Assembly (NCBI GenBank): GCA_016700175.1
Contig: CP065003.1
Span: forward strand, 3,110,001-3,174,000
From: Acidobacteriota bacterium
GTDB taxonomy: Bacteria > Acidobacteriota > Blastocatellia > Pyrinomonadales > Pyrinomonadaceae
Length of the DNA stretch: 64,000 bases
Reading direction: 5' to 3'
The notes below the pieces were generated by a model. That model was given only the letters and a program-made list of their open reading frames with translations. It was not told the DNA's origin and ran no database searches. Shown piece after piece: positions 16,605-24,355 of this stretch. Each line of letters begins with the position of its first letter. Positions within the stretch are counted from its first letter, which is position 1. The position numbers and the translations under genes were made by a program.

Positions 16605-18962
16605 ATGACTGATTTCGAAAAACTCGGCCTCTTCTACCTGGGCAAGGAATACGATCCGGCGGCGCAGGCCGCTACCGACGAGCTTCTGCTCTACGATTCA
16701 AAGGACCTGACGACTCACGGCGTGCTGATGGGAATGACCGGCTCCGGCAAGACGGGGCTCGGCGTTGCGCTGATCGAAGAGGCCGCGATCGACAACATCC
16801 CGACGATCGTCATTGACCCGAAGGGGGATATGACGAACCTTCTGCTTACCTTCCCGAACCTCTCAAAGGAAGAGTTCCTCCCGTGGGTCAACGCCGACGA
16901 GGCGGCTCAGCAGGGCGTCGCAGTCGAGGACTTCGCGCAGCAGCAGGCGGACCTCTGGCGCGAGGGGCTCGCGAAATGGGGCCAGCAGCCGGAGCGCATA
17001 AGGATGTTCGAGGACGCCGCCGAACGCGTGCTTTACACTCCCGGAAGCACGTCGGCGAAGCCGGTCTCGATCCTCAAATCGTTCACCAGGCCAAAGGACA
17101 CCGACGATCTGGAGGCGCTTGCCGAACGGGTCTCGACGCTTGTCAGTGGACTCCTCGGGCTGATCGACATCGACGCCGATCCGCTCTCATCGAAAGAACA
17201 CATCCTTCTTTCGAACATCATTCAGACCGAATGGCTTGAGGGACGCGACGTCGAGATCGTAAAGCTGATCGCTTTGATCCAGGACCCGCCGATGGACCGG
17301 ATCGGCGCATTCGAGGTCGAGGCGTACTATCCGAAGAAAGAGCGTTTCGAACTCGCGACGAGGATCAACAACCTGATCGCCTCGCCGCAGTTCGCGGTCT
17401 GGACGACCGGCGACGGGATCGATATCGACGACCTTTTCTACACCGAAGCGGGCAAGCCAAGGGTCTCGATCCTCTCGATCGCGCATCTGGACGACAAGCA
17501 GAGGATGTTCTTCGTCACGCTCCTGCTCAACGAGCTGGTCTCGTGGATGCGCGCGCAGTCCGGAACCGGGAGCCTGCGATGTCTTCTTTATATGGACGAG
17601 ATCTTCGGCTATCTGCCGCCGGTGGCCGCTCCGCCTTCGAAGCGCCTGTTCCTTACATTATTAAAGCAGGCGCGGGCGTTCGGGCTCGGGCTCGTCCTGG
17701 CGACGCAAAACCCGGGCGACCTTGATTACAAGGCGCTCAGCAATGTCGGCACGTGGTTCATCGGCAGGCTCCAGACGGAGCGCGACAAAGAGAAGGTCCT
17801 CGAAGGGCTTCTGACAGCGAACTCGGGAGCCGACAAATCGACGCTCAGCCAGCAGCTCGCGGGTCTTGGCAAACGCGTCTTCCTTATGAACAACACGAAG
17901 GACAGCCGCCCCGTTCTATTCAACACGCGGTGGGTGCTTTCGTATCTCGCAGGGCCGATAATGCGGAACCGCTTCAAGGAACTTGCCGGCGAGACGGAAG
18001 CTCCTCAGGCGGCAACAGCTGCAGCCGAAACCGGAACAGCTTCCGCCGCTGCCGGAGTCGGAGTCGCCGCGGCCGCCGCCGCTTCAGAACCCGCCGGGGG
18101 AACCCGGCCCGTTCTGAGCCCCGACGTTCCGCAGACGTTTGTACCCGGTACCGGACAGGTCTATCGCCCGCACGCGCTGAGCTATGCTGACGTGCATTAC
18201 GAGGACTCGAAGCTCGGGATAAACGTTTCGAAACAGCAGAATTTCACCGTGCCCGTTTCCGCGTATGTGAACTGGAACGAGGCCGCTCCCGCCGAATTTT
18301 CGATCGAGGAACTCGAGTCCGAACCGAGGGAAGGCCGCGGCTTCGCCCCGCTCGAAGCGGAAGTGACCGCCAAGACGGTGAAGAGCTGGGAGAGCGATTT
18401 CGTGCTCTGGCTTTATAAAGAGAAGCCGCTTGAGATGTTCAACTGCCCGACGCTCGACACCGTATCGGAAGTGGACGAGGACGAGCGAAGTTTCCGGACG
18501 CGCGTCGCACAGTCGGCAAGGGAGCAAAGGGATTCGGCGCTTGGGAAGATCCGCGAGGACTACGCGAAAGAGATCGATTCGCTGATGAAATCCCGTGCCC
18601 GCGCCGAGAAGACCGCGGCGACGCAGCAGGCTCAGGCGAGCTCGCATACGATGGGCACCGTGATATCTGTCGGATCGAGCATACTCTCGTCCATATTCAG
18701 CTCGCGCCGGGGCTACAGCGGGATCGCGCGGTCGGCACAGAGGATCGGGACGACGATGAAGGAGCGCGGCGATGTTGCTGCCGCAGAAAAGGAGATCGAG
18801 AAGATCGACGAAGATCTGGCGAGGATCGAAAAGGAGATCCAGGACAAGCTTGCGCGGTTCCAGAACCAGGACCTGGTCGAGATCGAGAAGCTGAGCCTGC
18901 TTCCGAAAAAGACCGACATCATCGTCAGGAAGTGCGCTCTGGCGTGGGCTCTCAAGGACTGA
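16605..18962 (+). CDS. HerA-like ATPase (helicase HerA/DUF853-type ATP-binding protein)
   Basis: A 785-residue protein. Walker A GMTGSGKT is at 43-50, IDPKGDMTNLL follows, and Walker B LLYMDEIF has D331/E332; these match the FtsK/HerA clade of DNA-translocating ATPases. LVLATQNPGDLDYKALSN is the sensor region. Alanine-rich linkers (about 465-500) separate the motor from a C-terminal part with a long coiled coil (about 640-765). It probably acts as a hexameric DNA pump, but the partner nuclease (NurA-like) is not adjacent. The stop TGA lies in an AAGGACTGAG word shared with the intergenic repeats. Confidence 0.85.
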   Translation: MTDFEKLGLFYLGKEYDPAAQAATDELLLYDSKDLTTHGVLMGMTGSGKTGLGVALIEEAAIDNIPTIVIDPKGDMTNLLLTFPNLSKEEFLPWVNADEAAQQGVAVEDFAQQQADLWREGLAKWGQQPERIRMFEDAAERVLYTPGSTSAKPVSILKSFTRPKDTDDLEALAERVSTLVSGLLGLIDIDADPLSSKEHILLSNIIQTEWLEGRDVEIVKLIALIQDPPMDRIGAFEVEAYYPKKERFELATRINNLIASPQFAVWTTGDGIDIDDLFYTEAGKPRVSILSIAHLDDKQRMFFVTLLLNELVSWMRAQSGTGSLRCLLYMDEIFGYLPPVAAPPSKRLFLTLLKQARAFGLGLVLATQNPGDLDYKALSNVGTWFIGRLQTERDKEKVLEGLLTANSGADKSTLSQQLAGLGKRVFLMNNTKDSRPVLFNTRWVLSYLAGPIMRNRFKELAGETEAPQAATAAAETGTASAAAGVGVAAAAAASEPAGGTRPVLSPDVPQTFVPGTGQVYRPHALSYADVHYEDSKLGINVSKQQNFTVPVSAYVNWNEAAPAEFSIEELESEPREGRGFAPLEAEVTAKTVKSWESDFVLWLYKEKPLEMFNCPTLDTVSEVDEDERSFRTRVAQSAREQRDSALGKIREDYAKEIDSLMKSRARAEKTAATQQAQASSHTMGTVISVGSSILSSIFSSRRGYSGIARSAQRIGTTMKERGDVAAAEKEIEKIDEDLARIEKEIQDKLARFQNQDLVEIEKLSLLPKKTDIIVRKCALAWALKD

Positions 18963-18965
18963 GAC

Positions 18966-19252
18966 GGAACGCACGCGTCCCGCGTGCAATGAGCGCGTCG
19001 TGCTTTCGGCTCCGCCGCCGTTGTGTGCGGAAAGGCTCTGCCTTTCCGAGCGCAGCCCACCGAACCATAGATTGCGAGGAGGCTCAGCCTCCTCGCAAGA
19101 ATCTCAGTCGGCCGAGTCCCGGTAAGCCAAAGGCTTACCGCACACAACGGCGGCAAAGCCGCAGACAAAATGCATTTCGAAGCGTTGCTCTAAACGGTGC
19201 AGCAGGCGAAGCCGATGGCGGGATGCAGCGCAAGCGCTGCTCTAAACGGTTA
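18966..19252. repeat. Composite palindrome cluster (GCACGCGTCCCGCGTGC, GGTAAGCCAAAGGCTTACC, REP)
   Basis: This 327-bp gap holds GCACGCG..CGCGTGC, GGAAAGGCTCTGCCTTTCC, GAGGAGGCTCAGCCTCCTC, GGTAAGCCAAAGGCTTACC and two TAAACGG-type REPs (19185-19199 and 19225-19250). No coding frame is convincing. CGCTGCTCTAAACG at 19235-19248 is a perfect predicted target for the IS110 element nearby. Confidence 0.85.
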
Positions 19253-19289
19253 GTAAAAGAGCCATTTGGAACCTGAATATTGAATCACG

Positions 19290-19901
19290 ATGAGTTGCGA
19301 AAACCGGTTACCCGACGTAGATGAATACATCGCGAAGTCCGAGGATTTCGCGAAGCCGATACTGGCAAAGCTCAGGAAGGTCGTACATGACGCTTGTCCG
19401 GACGTAGAGGAAAAGATCCGCTGGTCGTTCCCGCATTTCGATCACAAGGGGATGATGCTCTCGATGGCGGCATTCAAGAACCATTGCGCGTTCACCTTCT
19501 CCAAGCAGTCGATAATGGACGATCCGGAGGGACTGTTCAGCGATTCCGGGGAGGCGATGGGATCTCTCGGGAAGATCGAGAGCATCAAGGACCTTCCGTC
19601 CGAAAAGGTTCTGAAGAAGTACATCAAGGAAGCAGTCCGACTAAACGACGAAGGGATCACGGTGCCCAGGAAGTCTTCCGGAAAGGCGAAGGCGCTCGCG
19701 GTCCCTGCTTACCTTACCGAAGCCCTGAAGAAGAACAAGAAGGCACAGAAGACGTTCGAAGGATTCAGCACCTCGCACCGGAACGAATATATCGAGTGGA
19801 TAACGGAGGCGAAGCAGGTGAAGACCCGCGAACGGAGGATCGCGCAGGCGATCGAATGGCTGAGCGAGGGTAAGGGCCGGAACTGGAAGTACGAGAAATA
19901 G
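19290..19901 (+). CDS. DUF1801/YdeI-family protein
   Basis: A 203-residue protein with an N-terminal DUF1801 (YdhG-like) domain (LRKVVHDACPDVEEKIRWSFPHF) and a C-terminal OmdA/YdeI helical part (NEYIEWITEAKQVKTRERRIAQAIEWLSEGK). Family members are small cytosolic proteins linked to stress or bacteriocin protection, with no settled biochemical role. The stop is followed directly by a GGAGACG array. A second, shorter YdeI homologue lies at 32975-33532. Confidence 0.85.
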   Translation: MSCENRLPDVDEYIAKSEDFAKPILAKLRKVVHDACPDVEEKIRWSFPHFDHKGMMLSMAAFKNHCAFTFSKQSIMDDPEGLFSDSGEAMGSLGKIESIKDLPSEKVLKKYIKEAVRLNDEGITVPRKSSGKAKALAVPAYLTEALKKNKKAQKTFEGFSTSHRNEYIEWITEAKQVKTRERRIAQAIEWLSEGKGRNWKYEK

Positions 19902-19958
19902 GAGACGGGAGACGGGAGACGGGAGACAGGAGACAGGAGACAGGAGACTGGAGACAGG
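19902..19958. repeat. GGAGACG/GGAGACA 7-bp tandem array
   Basis: About eight units (GGAGACGGGAGACGGGAGAC and so on) start at the stop of the preceding gene. The same array type recurs at 45378-45430 and 45548-45590. Confidence 0.9.
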
Positions 19959-20089
19959 AATCGGAACCGGGAGCGCAACCCACGGTACGAGCGCCCAAAT
20001 TCTCCAGCCGCTTTAGCGGCGACAGAGTCTCAAGAAGACAAAAGCTTGCGGCGATTCCGACCCGGTCCGTTTAGATACTGACTTGTAAG

Positions 20090-21052
20090 TCAAGCTACCT
20101 GCGCGAAGTTTGGGTCAAAAGGACGATCGTTCTTGATGACACCAAACGCGATATGTAGAAGCTTCCTCTTTGACGCACAGACTACCTGCATTGGAGTCAG
20201 ACCATTGCGCTCGAGTCTCGCAGCGAATGATCTGACGACTGCGTTGTGCTTGATAGCTGTCATTGCAGGAAAAAGAAGCGCACGTCTTATCCTCGGGTTC
20301 CCGATCTTTGAGATTCTGGTCTTGTCGAGCGTCGTGCCTGACTGTTCCCTGGAGGGCGTGAGGCCTGCCTGGGCAGCAACCTGCCTGGCGCTCTCGAAGC
20401 GTTCGAAGAGGATCTCACTGAGCAGCACGCGAGCAGACTTTCCACCGATGCCGGGGATCGACTCGAGAAGGTCTTTCTTGTGTCTCAGGTCCGGATGATC
20501 ATCAAAGTGCTTCTTGATGAGTTTCTCCAGTTCTCTTATCTCTTCATCGATCGAAGAGATGATCCGCTCGATACTCCCTTTCACCTGTTCAGGAGCCGTT
20601 TCCATACGGTTTGACTCCATACTGCGCATCTTCTGAAGGCTTTCGATACGCCGGGTTAAAGACTGCAGATACAACACTTCCTCGGAAGGGGGCTCCCACA
20701 GAGAAGTCTTCTTGTTCAGACAGAAGTCCGCTATCAGCCTGGCGTCCGACTTATCGGTCTTATTGCGTCTCAGGTCCGACTCGCCATAACGCTTTACCCT
20801 TAACGGGTTCACTACCGAGACCTCGTGGCCTTCACTATGCAGAAAATGGCAGAGCTTCACTCCGTACGCTCCGGTCGCTTCCATACAGGCGTGAACCCGA
20901 CCGGTCTTTCGCGATTTGAGCCATTTCTTCAGCTGTTTGAAACCGGCGACCGAGTTATCAAATTGTCCGGCATGCGACTCGTCGCCTGCCTTCAGAAACA
21001 CATCGAATGTCGCCTTTGAGATATCGATACCGAGTACTGCCTTTTCCGCCAT
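20090..21052 (-). CDS. IS110-family transposase (DEDD recombinase)
   Basis: The ATG at 21052 is preceded by a strong AGGAGGTGAC ribosome site, giving 320 residues; the longer frame to 21106 would run into the leader RNA. The N-terminal RuvC-like DEDD domain shows D10 (GIDISK), E58 (CMEATGAYG), and D100 and D103 (NKTDKSDARL). A coiled coil (about 130-185) leads to the Transposase_20 domain with ESIPGIGGKSARVLLSE and the probable catalytic serine S238 in REQSG, comparable to IS621 Ser241. All catalytic residues are present, so it could be active. Confidence 0.95.
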   Translation of the reverse strand: MAEKAVLGIDISKATFDVFLKAGDESHAGQFDNSVAGFKQLKKWLKSRKTGRVHACMEATGAYGVKLCHFLHSEGHEVSVVNPLRVKRYGESDLRRNKTDKSDARLIADFCLNKKTSLWEPPSEEVLYLQSLTRRIESLQKMRSMESNRMETAPEQVKGSIERIISSIDEEIRELEKLIKKHFDDHPDLRHKKDLLESIPGIGGKSARVLLSEILFERFESARQVAAQAGLTPSREQSGTTLDKTRISKIGNPRIRRALLFPAMTAIKHNAVVRSFAARLERNGLTPMQVVCASKRKLLHIAFGVIKNDRPFDPNFAQVA

Positions 21053-21074
21053 TGTCACCTCCTGTAGAAATGCT

Positions 21075-21262
21075 TCGCCAGGACAACCTTGTATGCAGAC
21101 TCTCAATGGTCATAAGATACTGAACGTCCATTCGGAAGCGGGTGATACGGAGAGGAGGTCGTAATCTAAACGCCATGCTTTCGAGCAAAAGAGCAGCGTC
21201 GGACTCATCCTCTCCGCCAACTAACACGCGTCCATGCTAGCTGTTTATCTACAGGTAGCCAA
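21075..21262 (-). ncRNA. Predicted IS110 bridge RNA with REP-matching target guides
   Basis: Read on the minus strand. A 5' hairpin (21236-21259) comes first. The target loop is closed by GGAGAGGA/TCCTCTCC (21208-21215 with 21149-21156). It holds left guide CGCTGCTC (21191-21198), an inner UGCU-CGAA-AGCA hairpin (21176-21187) and right guide CGTTTAGA (21165-21172). The target is CGCTGC-TC-TAAACG. The donor loop, closed by GGAC/GTCC (21126-21129 with 21081-21084), holds TCAGTATC (21116-21123), matching the element's 3' end plus TC core, and ATACAAG (21088-21094), complementary to the 5' end TTGTAT with one core base. Order and layout follow the published IS621 bridge RNA. Transcript ends are estimates. 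Confidence 0.88.
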
Positions 21263-21269
21263 GATACAA

Positions 21270-21317
21270 GAGCAGCGCTTTGCGCTGCATTGCAGGGCGA
21301 AGCCCTGCGCTAAACGG
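21270..21317. repeat. Right part of the interrupted REP plus an inverted partner (BIME)
   Basis: GCAGCGCTTTGCGCTGC (21272-21288) is the palindrome of the REP broken by the IS. ATT follows, then GCAGGGCGAAGCCCTGC with tail GCTAAACGG in the opposite orientation. The pair forms a two-REP unit that ends about 10 bp before the next gene's start. Confidence 0.9.
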
Positions 21318-21327
21318 CTCTAAGAAT

Positions 21328-21828
21328 ATGAGAACCCTGATCTATTTCGTCATTGCCATAGCCGTCTTGCTCGCTGCGGCATTCATAGCGCTTGGCCTTT
21401 ACATCCCCGCCGAGAAGGAATTCACGCAGGTCACGGAAATAAACGCCTCCGCCGAATCTGTCTGGAAGGTTCTGAAAGACGTCGAAAAGTACCCCGCCTG
21501 GCAGGACCAGCTCGAGCGCGTCGAGATCAGGAATGAAAAGGAATGGGTCGAGCACACGCCGGGAGGTGCGATCGACTTCCGTTTAGTTTCGGAGGACGCG
21601 CCCCGAACGATGGAGATCGCCTACACGATGGGCGGGAGCTTCGAAGGCAAATGGCGCGGCGAATTGTCCCCGCGCGGACAGGACAAGACGCTGCTCAGGA
21701 CGACAGATTCGACAAAGGTCAACGGCTGGTTCACGAAGATAATGATGTGGTTCTTCTTCGACATCGAGGACTTCGCAAAGGACTGGAACTCGAAGCTGAA
21801 GAATCGAGCGGAAGCTGTGAAGGACTGA
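21328..21828 (+). CDS. SRPBCC (START-like) protein with N-terminal membrane anchor
   Basis: From the ATG at 21328 the 166-residue protein begins with one hydrophobic helix (MRTLIYFVIAIAVLLAAAF). A polyketide-cyclase/START-type ligand-binding fold follows (TQVTEINASAESVWKVLKDVEKYPAWQ). The ligand is unknown; such proteins bind hydrophobic molecules. A similar anchored SRPBCC gene lies at 29701-30243. The stop TGA sits inside AAGGACTGAG, the unit of the following repeat, so the C terminus VKD is repeat-encoded. Confidence 0.85.
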   Translation: MRTLIYFVIAIAVLLAAAFIALGLYIPAEKEFTQVTEINASAESVWKVLKDVEKYPAWQDQLERVEIRNEKEWVEHTPGGAIDFRLVSEDAPRTMEIAYTMGGSFEGKWRGELSPRGQDKTLLRTTDSTKVNGWFTKIMMWFFFDIEDFAKDWNSKLKNRAEAVKD

Positions 21829-21908
21829 GAGGAAAGGACTGAGGACTGAGTTAAGAGCTTGACTCGGATCCGATTGTCCGGCATGTTCCTCAGTCCTCAG
21901 TCCTCAAT
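21829..21908. repeat. Facing AGGACTGAG / CTCAGTCCT arrays
   Basis: GGAAAGGACTGAGGACTGAG at 21831-21850 faces CTCAGTCCTCAGTCCTCA at 21891-21908 across a 40-bp loop. This is likely a hairpin at the 3' end of the SRPBCC transcript. Confidence 0.85.
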
Positions 21909-21990
21909 TTCGCCGTCCGTCACATTTTCCCTCCAGGATCTTCCCTTCGATGTATAATGCGTGACCTCTTTCTCTCGAAAGGAAACAACC

Positions 21991-22416
21991 ATGAAGAAAC
22001 TGGTGCCGCACATTACTTTCAACGGGGTCTGCGAGGAAGCGTTGAATGTCTACAAGGACGCGTTTGAAGGAAAGATAGAGTTCGCGCAGCGATACGGGGA
22101 CTCGCCGATGGCCGATCAGGTCCCGGAAGAATGGAGTGACAACATCATGCACGCCACCTTCACCGCCGACGGAGTGCACTTCATGGCGGCCGATTCGATG
22201 CCCGGACACGAGGCCGCCGAAACGAGCAACATCGATCTGAGCATCGATTTCGATTCGAAGGAAAGGCAGGTCGAGGTGTTCGAGAAGCTCGCTAAGGATG
22301 GAAAGGTGCTTCTTCCGCTGCAGGACATGTTCTGGGGATCCCACTTCGGTATGATCAAGGACCGGTTCGGCGTGGGCTGGATGTTCAGCTATGAGTTGGA
22401 GAGTGGTGAGAGATGA
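21991..22416 (+). CDS. VOC family protein, PhnB/YjdN-like
   Basis: The ATG at 21991 gives 141 residues. The start VPHITFNGVCEEALNVYKDAF, the central MHATFTADGVHFMAAD and the closing SHFGMIKDRFGVGWMFS are typical of PhnB-like members of the vicinal-oxygen-chelate superfamily. Their function is mostly unknown, and the metal ligands of true glyoxalases are only partly conserved. The last residues (SGER) run into the 14-bp tandem array that follows. Confidence 0.88.
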   Translation: MKKLVPHITFNGVCEEALNVYKDAFEGKIEFAQRYGDSPMADQVPEEWSDNIMHATFTADGVHFMAADSMPGHEAAETSNIDLSIDFDSKERQVEVFEKLAKDGKVLLPLQDMFWGSHFGMIKDRFGVGWMFSYELESGER

Positions 22417-22706
22417 GAGATGAGTACTGAGAGATGAGAGATGAGTACTGAGAGATGAGTACTGAGAGATGAGTACTGAGAGATGAGTACTGAGAGATGA
22501 GTACTGAGAGATGAGTACTGAGAGATGAGTACTGAGAGATGAGTACTGAGAGATGAGTACTGAGAGATGAGTACTGAGAGATGAGTACTGAGAGATGAGT
22601 ACTGAGAGATGAGTACTGAGAGATGAGTACTGAGAGATGAGTACTGAGAGATGAGTACTGAGAGATGAGTACTGAGAGATGAGTACTGAGAGATGAGTAC
22701 TGAGAA
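22405..22706. repeat. 14-bp tandem array AGTACTGAGAGATG, about 20 copies
   Basis: GTACTG occurs about 20 times, the last 19 at exact 14-bp spacing. Units are nearly identical with no spacers, and each contains the palindrome AGTACT. The array starts at the stop codon of the PhnB-like gene. All minus-strand frames through it stay open, but the predicted SSLSTHLSVLISQY polymers are artefacts of the repeat. Confidence 0.95.
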
Positions 22707-22736
22707 ACTGGTAACGAGAGATGGAAGTGATGTATC

Positions 22737-22772
22737 TTCCACTCAGCACTCAGCACTCAGCACTCAGCACTC
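22737..22772. repeat. CACTCAG 7-bp tandem array
   Basis: About five units of ACTCAGC lie directly before the ribosome site of the next gene. They partly complement the ACTGAG motif of the preceding 14-bp array. Confidence 0.85.
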
Positions 22773-22790
22773 GATTAGGAGGATCCTTAT

Positions 22791-23237
22791 ATGCTCTGGA
22801 AAATTCTCGGCGTCATTATCGGCTATGTCGTGATGGTCGCCTTCATATTCATGACCTTTTCGGCATTCTATTTGGCGATCGGCGCCGATATGGCGTACGA
22901 GCCCGGTTCGTACCAGGTCTCGATGCTCTGGATTGCGGTCAGCACGGTTCTCGGTTTCATCGCTGCGTTGATCGGGGGTTACGTCTGCAAGCGTCTTTCG
23001 GGAAGTTCCGGAACCGTGAAGGTCTTCGCCGGGATCGTGCTGATTCTTGGCATCATCATCGGGATCTACCAGGCGGTTTCGCCGCAGCCGGCTCAGGAAG
23101 CAAGGACCGCCGAGGTCTCGAACACGGAAGCGATGCAGAAATCCCAGATGCCGCTTTGGGTTGCGTTCATGAATCCTCTGATCGGCGCGGTGGGTATCGT
23201 GATCGGCGGCGGGCTCGGGCCGGGGAACAAGGAATAG
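22791..23237 (+). CDS. Small integral membrane protein of unknown function
   Basis: A 148-residue protein with about four hydrophobic segments: residues 5-30 (ILGVIIGYVVMVAFIFMTF), 45-66, 78-97 and 122-145 (glycine-rich GAVGIVIGGGLG). AGGAGGATCC lies upstream of the ATG as a good ribosome site. I recognise no transporter or enzyme motif. The stretch between the third and fourth helices is polar and probably faces one side. Confidence 0.65.
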   Translation: MLWKILGVIIGYVVMVAFIFMTFSAFYLAIGADMAYEPGSYQVSMLWIAVSTVLGFIAALIGGYVCKRLSGSSGTVKVFAGIVLILGIIIGIYQAVSPQPAQEARTAEVSNTEAMQKSQMPLWVAFMNPLIGAVGIVIGGGLGPGNKE

Positions 23238-23261
23238 CCCCGGCCAGCTGCGGCTAGAGCG

Positions 23262-23394
23262 CTTAACGCTAAGGTCGCTAAGGAATTGATTGCTTAAGCC
23301 TTTTGTTCAACGAGTCCGGTTATCCGGAGTGTCTTAACCGTTGGACAAACGAAAAAGCCAAAATTCCTTTGCGACCTTAGCGACCTTTGCGTTG
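23262..23394. repeat. Inverted repeat, CGCTAAGGTCGCTAAGG / GCGACCTTAGCG family
   Basis: TTAACGCTAAGGTCGCTAAGG at 23262-23282 pairs with TTTGCGACCTTAGCGACCTTTGCGTT at about 23369-23393. It lies between two convergent genes, so it may terminate both. Confidence 0.8.
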
Positions 23395-23458
23395 ACGAAA
23401 TCCATTCGGCGATTTTCGTGTGAATAGTGGACGGGGACGAGCCCCGCCCATACGAAGA

Positions 23459-23860
23459 CTACTTCTCCGACAGTTCCAGGATCTTGTCGAAGTGCGCCTT
23501 CTTGACCGGCACGACCGACAGCCTGGAATGCGTAACGAGCTGGAAGTCCGAGAAAAACTTCCGTGATTTGATCTCCGCAAGCGAGACCGGATTTTTCAAT
23601 TTCTTGCCCGCTGTCAGATCGACCCAGGTCCATGTATCGTCCTCGGGACTCGAGTAGCCGCCTTTCGCGACCTTGGCGATACCGACTATCTGGCGTTCTT
23701 TGCCGCTGTGGTAATAGAGGACCAGGTCGCCTTTCTTCATCTCGCGCATGTTGTTGCGCGCCTGGTAGTTCTTCACCTTCGACCAGGTGGTCTTCTTGTC
23801 CTTCTTGAATTCGTCGAACGGATATTTTTCGGGTTCTTCTTTTACAAGCCAGTGATTCAT
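23459..23860 (-). CDS. EVE domain protein
   Basis: A 133-residue protein that is entirely one EVE domain: WLVKEEPEKYPFDEF at the start, WSKVKNYQARNNMREMKKGDLVLYYHSG, then VGIAKVAKGGY. EVE (PUA-like) proteins bind modified bases in DNA or RNA and occur in both housekeeping and restriction contexts. Its ATG overlaps (ATGA) the stop of a truncated SRPBCC gene, so the two were once co-translated. An ASCH-like protein, also PUA-like, is encoded just upstream. Confidence 0.9.
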   Translation of the reverse strand: MNHWLVKEEPEKYPFDEFKKDKKTTWSKVKNYQARNNMREMKKGDLVLYYHSGKERQIVGIAKVAKGGYSSPEDDTWTWVDLTAGKKLKNPVSLAEIKSRKFFSDFQLVTHSRLSVVPVKKAHFDKILELSEK

Positions 23861-24057
23861 CTTCCCTTCTGCTCAGCCTCCACAAGTTCTTTAAATCGTT
23901 TCAAGTGTCCCTCGCCGCTTTTCCTGAAAGTCGACTGCATCCAGTAAAACAGCGTCTGCCAAATGATACCCTTTGCCTTCACGGAATCGTACCGGACCAG
24001 CTCGGTTTTCCCGTTTTTCTCTTCGAAAGTAGCGCGTACGTTGTCGGTGAGCGGCTC
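23857..24057 (-). pseudogene. C-terminal remnant of an SRPBCC protein broken by REPs
   Basis: The minus frame encodes 66 residues (from EPLTDNVRATFEEKNGKTEL) ending in an amphipathic helix and a TGA that overlaps the EVE start. The sequence looks like the last third of a START-like protein, but no start codon or N-terminal domain precedes it. A 300-bp REP cluster begins immediately. A short possible piece of the same gene (REPEVRAIGKRIVKFA, about 24150-24215) lies between two copies of a 48-bp repeat. The gene was probably split and deleted by repeat activity. Confidence 0.6.
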
Positions 24058-24342
24058 GGCGGCGAGGTACGATAGGCTTCAGCCTGTCGCCCTGGACCGC
24101 GGGCGTCTCGCAACGGAGCGCACGCGTCCCGCGTGCAACGCGGCGCCAGCCGCGAACTTCACGATTCGTTTGCCGATTGCCCGGACCTCTGGTTCACGTG
24201 CAGCGTCGCCGCTCCGCCGCAGTTCGGTCGCTGGCGGCGAGGTACGATAGGCTTCAGCCTGTCGCCCTGGACCGCGGGAGTCCCCGCCCGCACGATCCGC
24301 GCTTCCGCGCGGAAATGCAGCCCGGAGGGCTGCTCTAAACGG
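24058..24342. repeat. REP cluster with a 48-bp direct repeat
   Basis: GGCGAGGTACGATAGGCTTC (continuing AGCCTGTCGCCCTGGACCGC) occurs at about 24057-24104 and again at 24235-24282. GCACGCGTCCCGCGTGC lies between, and a TAAACGG REP follows at 24317-24342. The AGGCTTCAGCCT hairpin word recurs at about 32950-32970. Confidence 0.85.
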
Positions 24343-24355
24343 TTAGCGATATCTC

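Larger units (their letters stand above)
20076..21269 (-). mobile_element. Complete IS110-family insertion sequence inserted in a REP
   Basis: The element lies between two GA dinucleotides (20074-20075 and 21270-21271). Outside them, CCGTTTA (20067-20073) and GCAGCGC (21272 onward) rejoin to CCGTTTA-GA-GCAGCGC, the intact REP found elsewhere in the window. It carries one DEDD transposase gene and a 217-bp leader that can be read as a bridge RNA. There are no terminal inverted repeats, as expected for IS110. A palindrome TGACTTGTAAGTCA (20079-20092) at the 3' end overlaps the transposase stop. Confidence 0.93.

Noticed and set aside
22405..22706. Possible CRISPR array
   Set aside because: Units are contiguous 14-mers with no unique spacers, and no cas genes are nearby; it is a simple tandem repeat.
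21904..22756. Long minus-strand frames of repeated SSLSTHLSVLISQY
   Set aside because: Open only because the 14-bp unit lacks stops in that strand; all three frames are open, and they overlap a good VOC gene.
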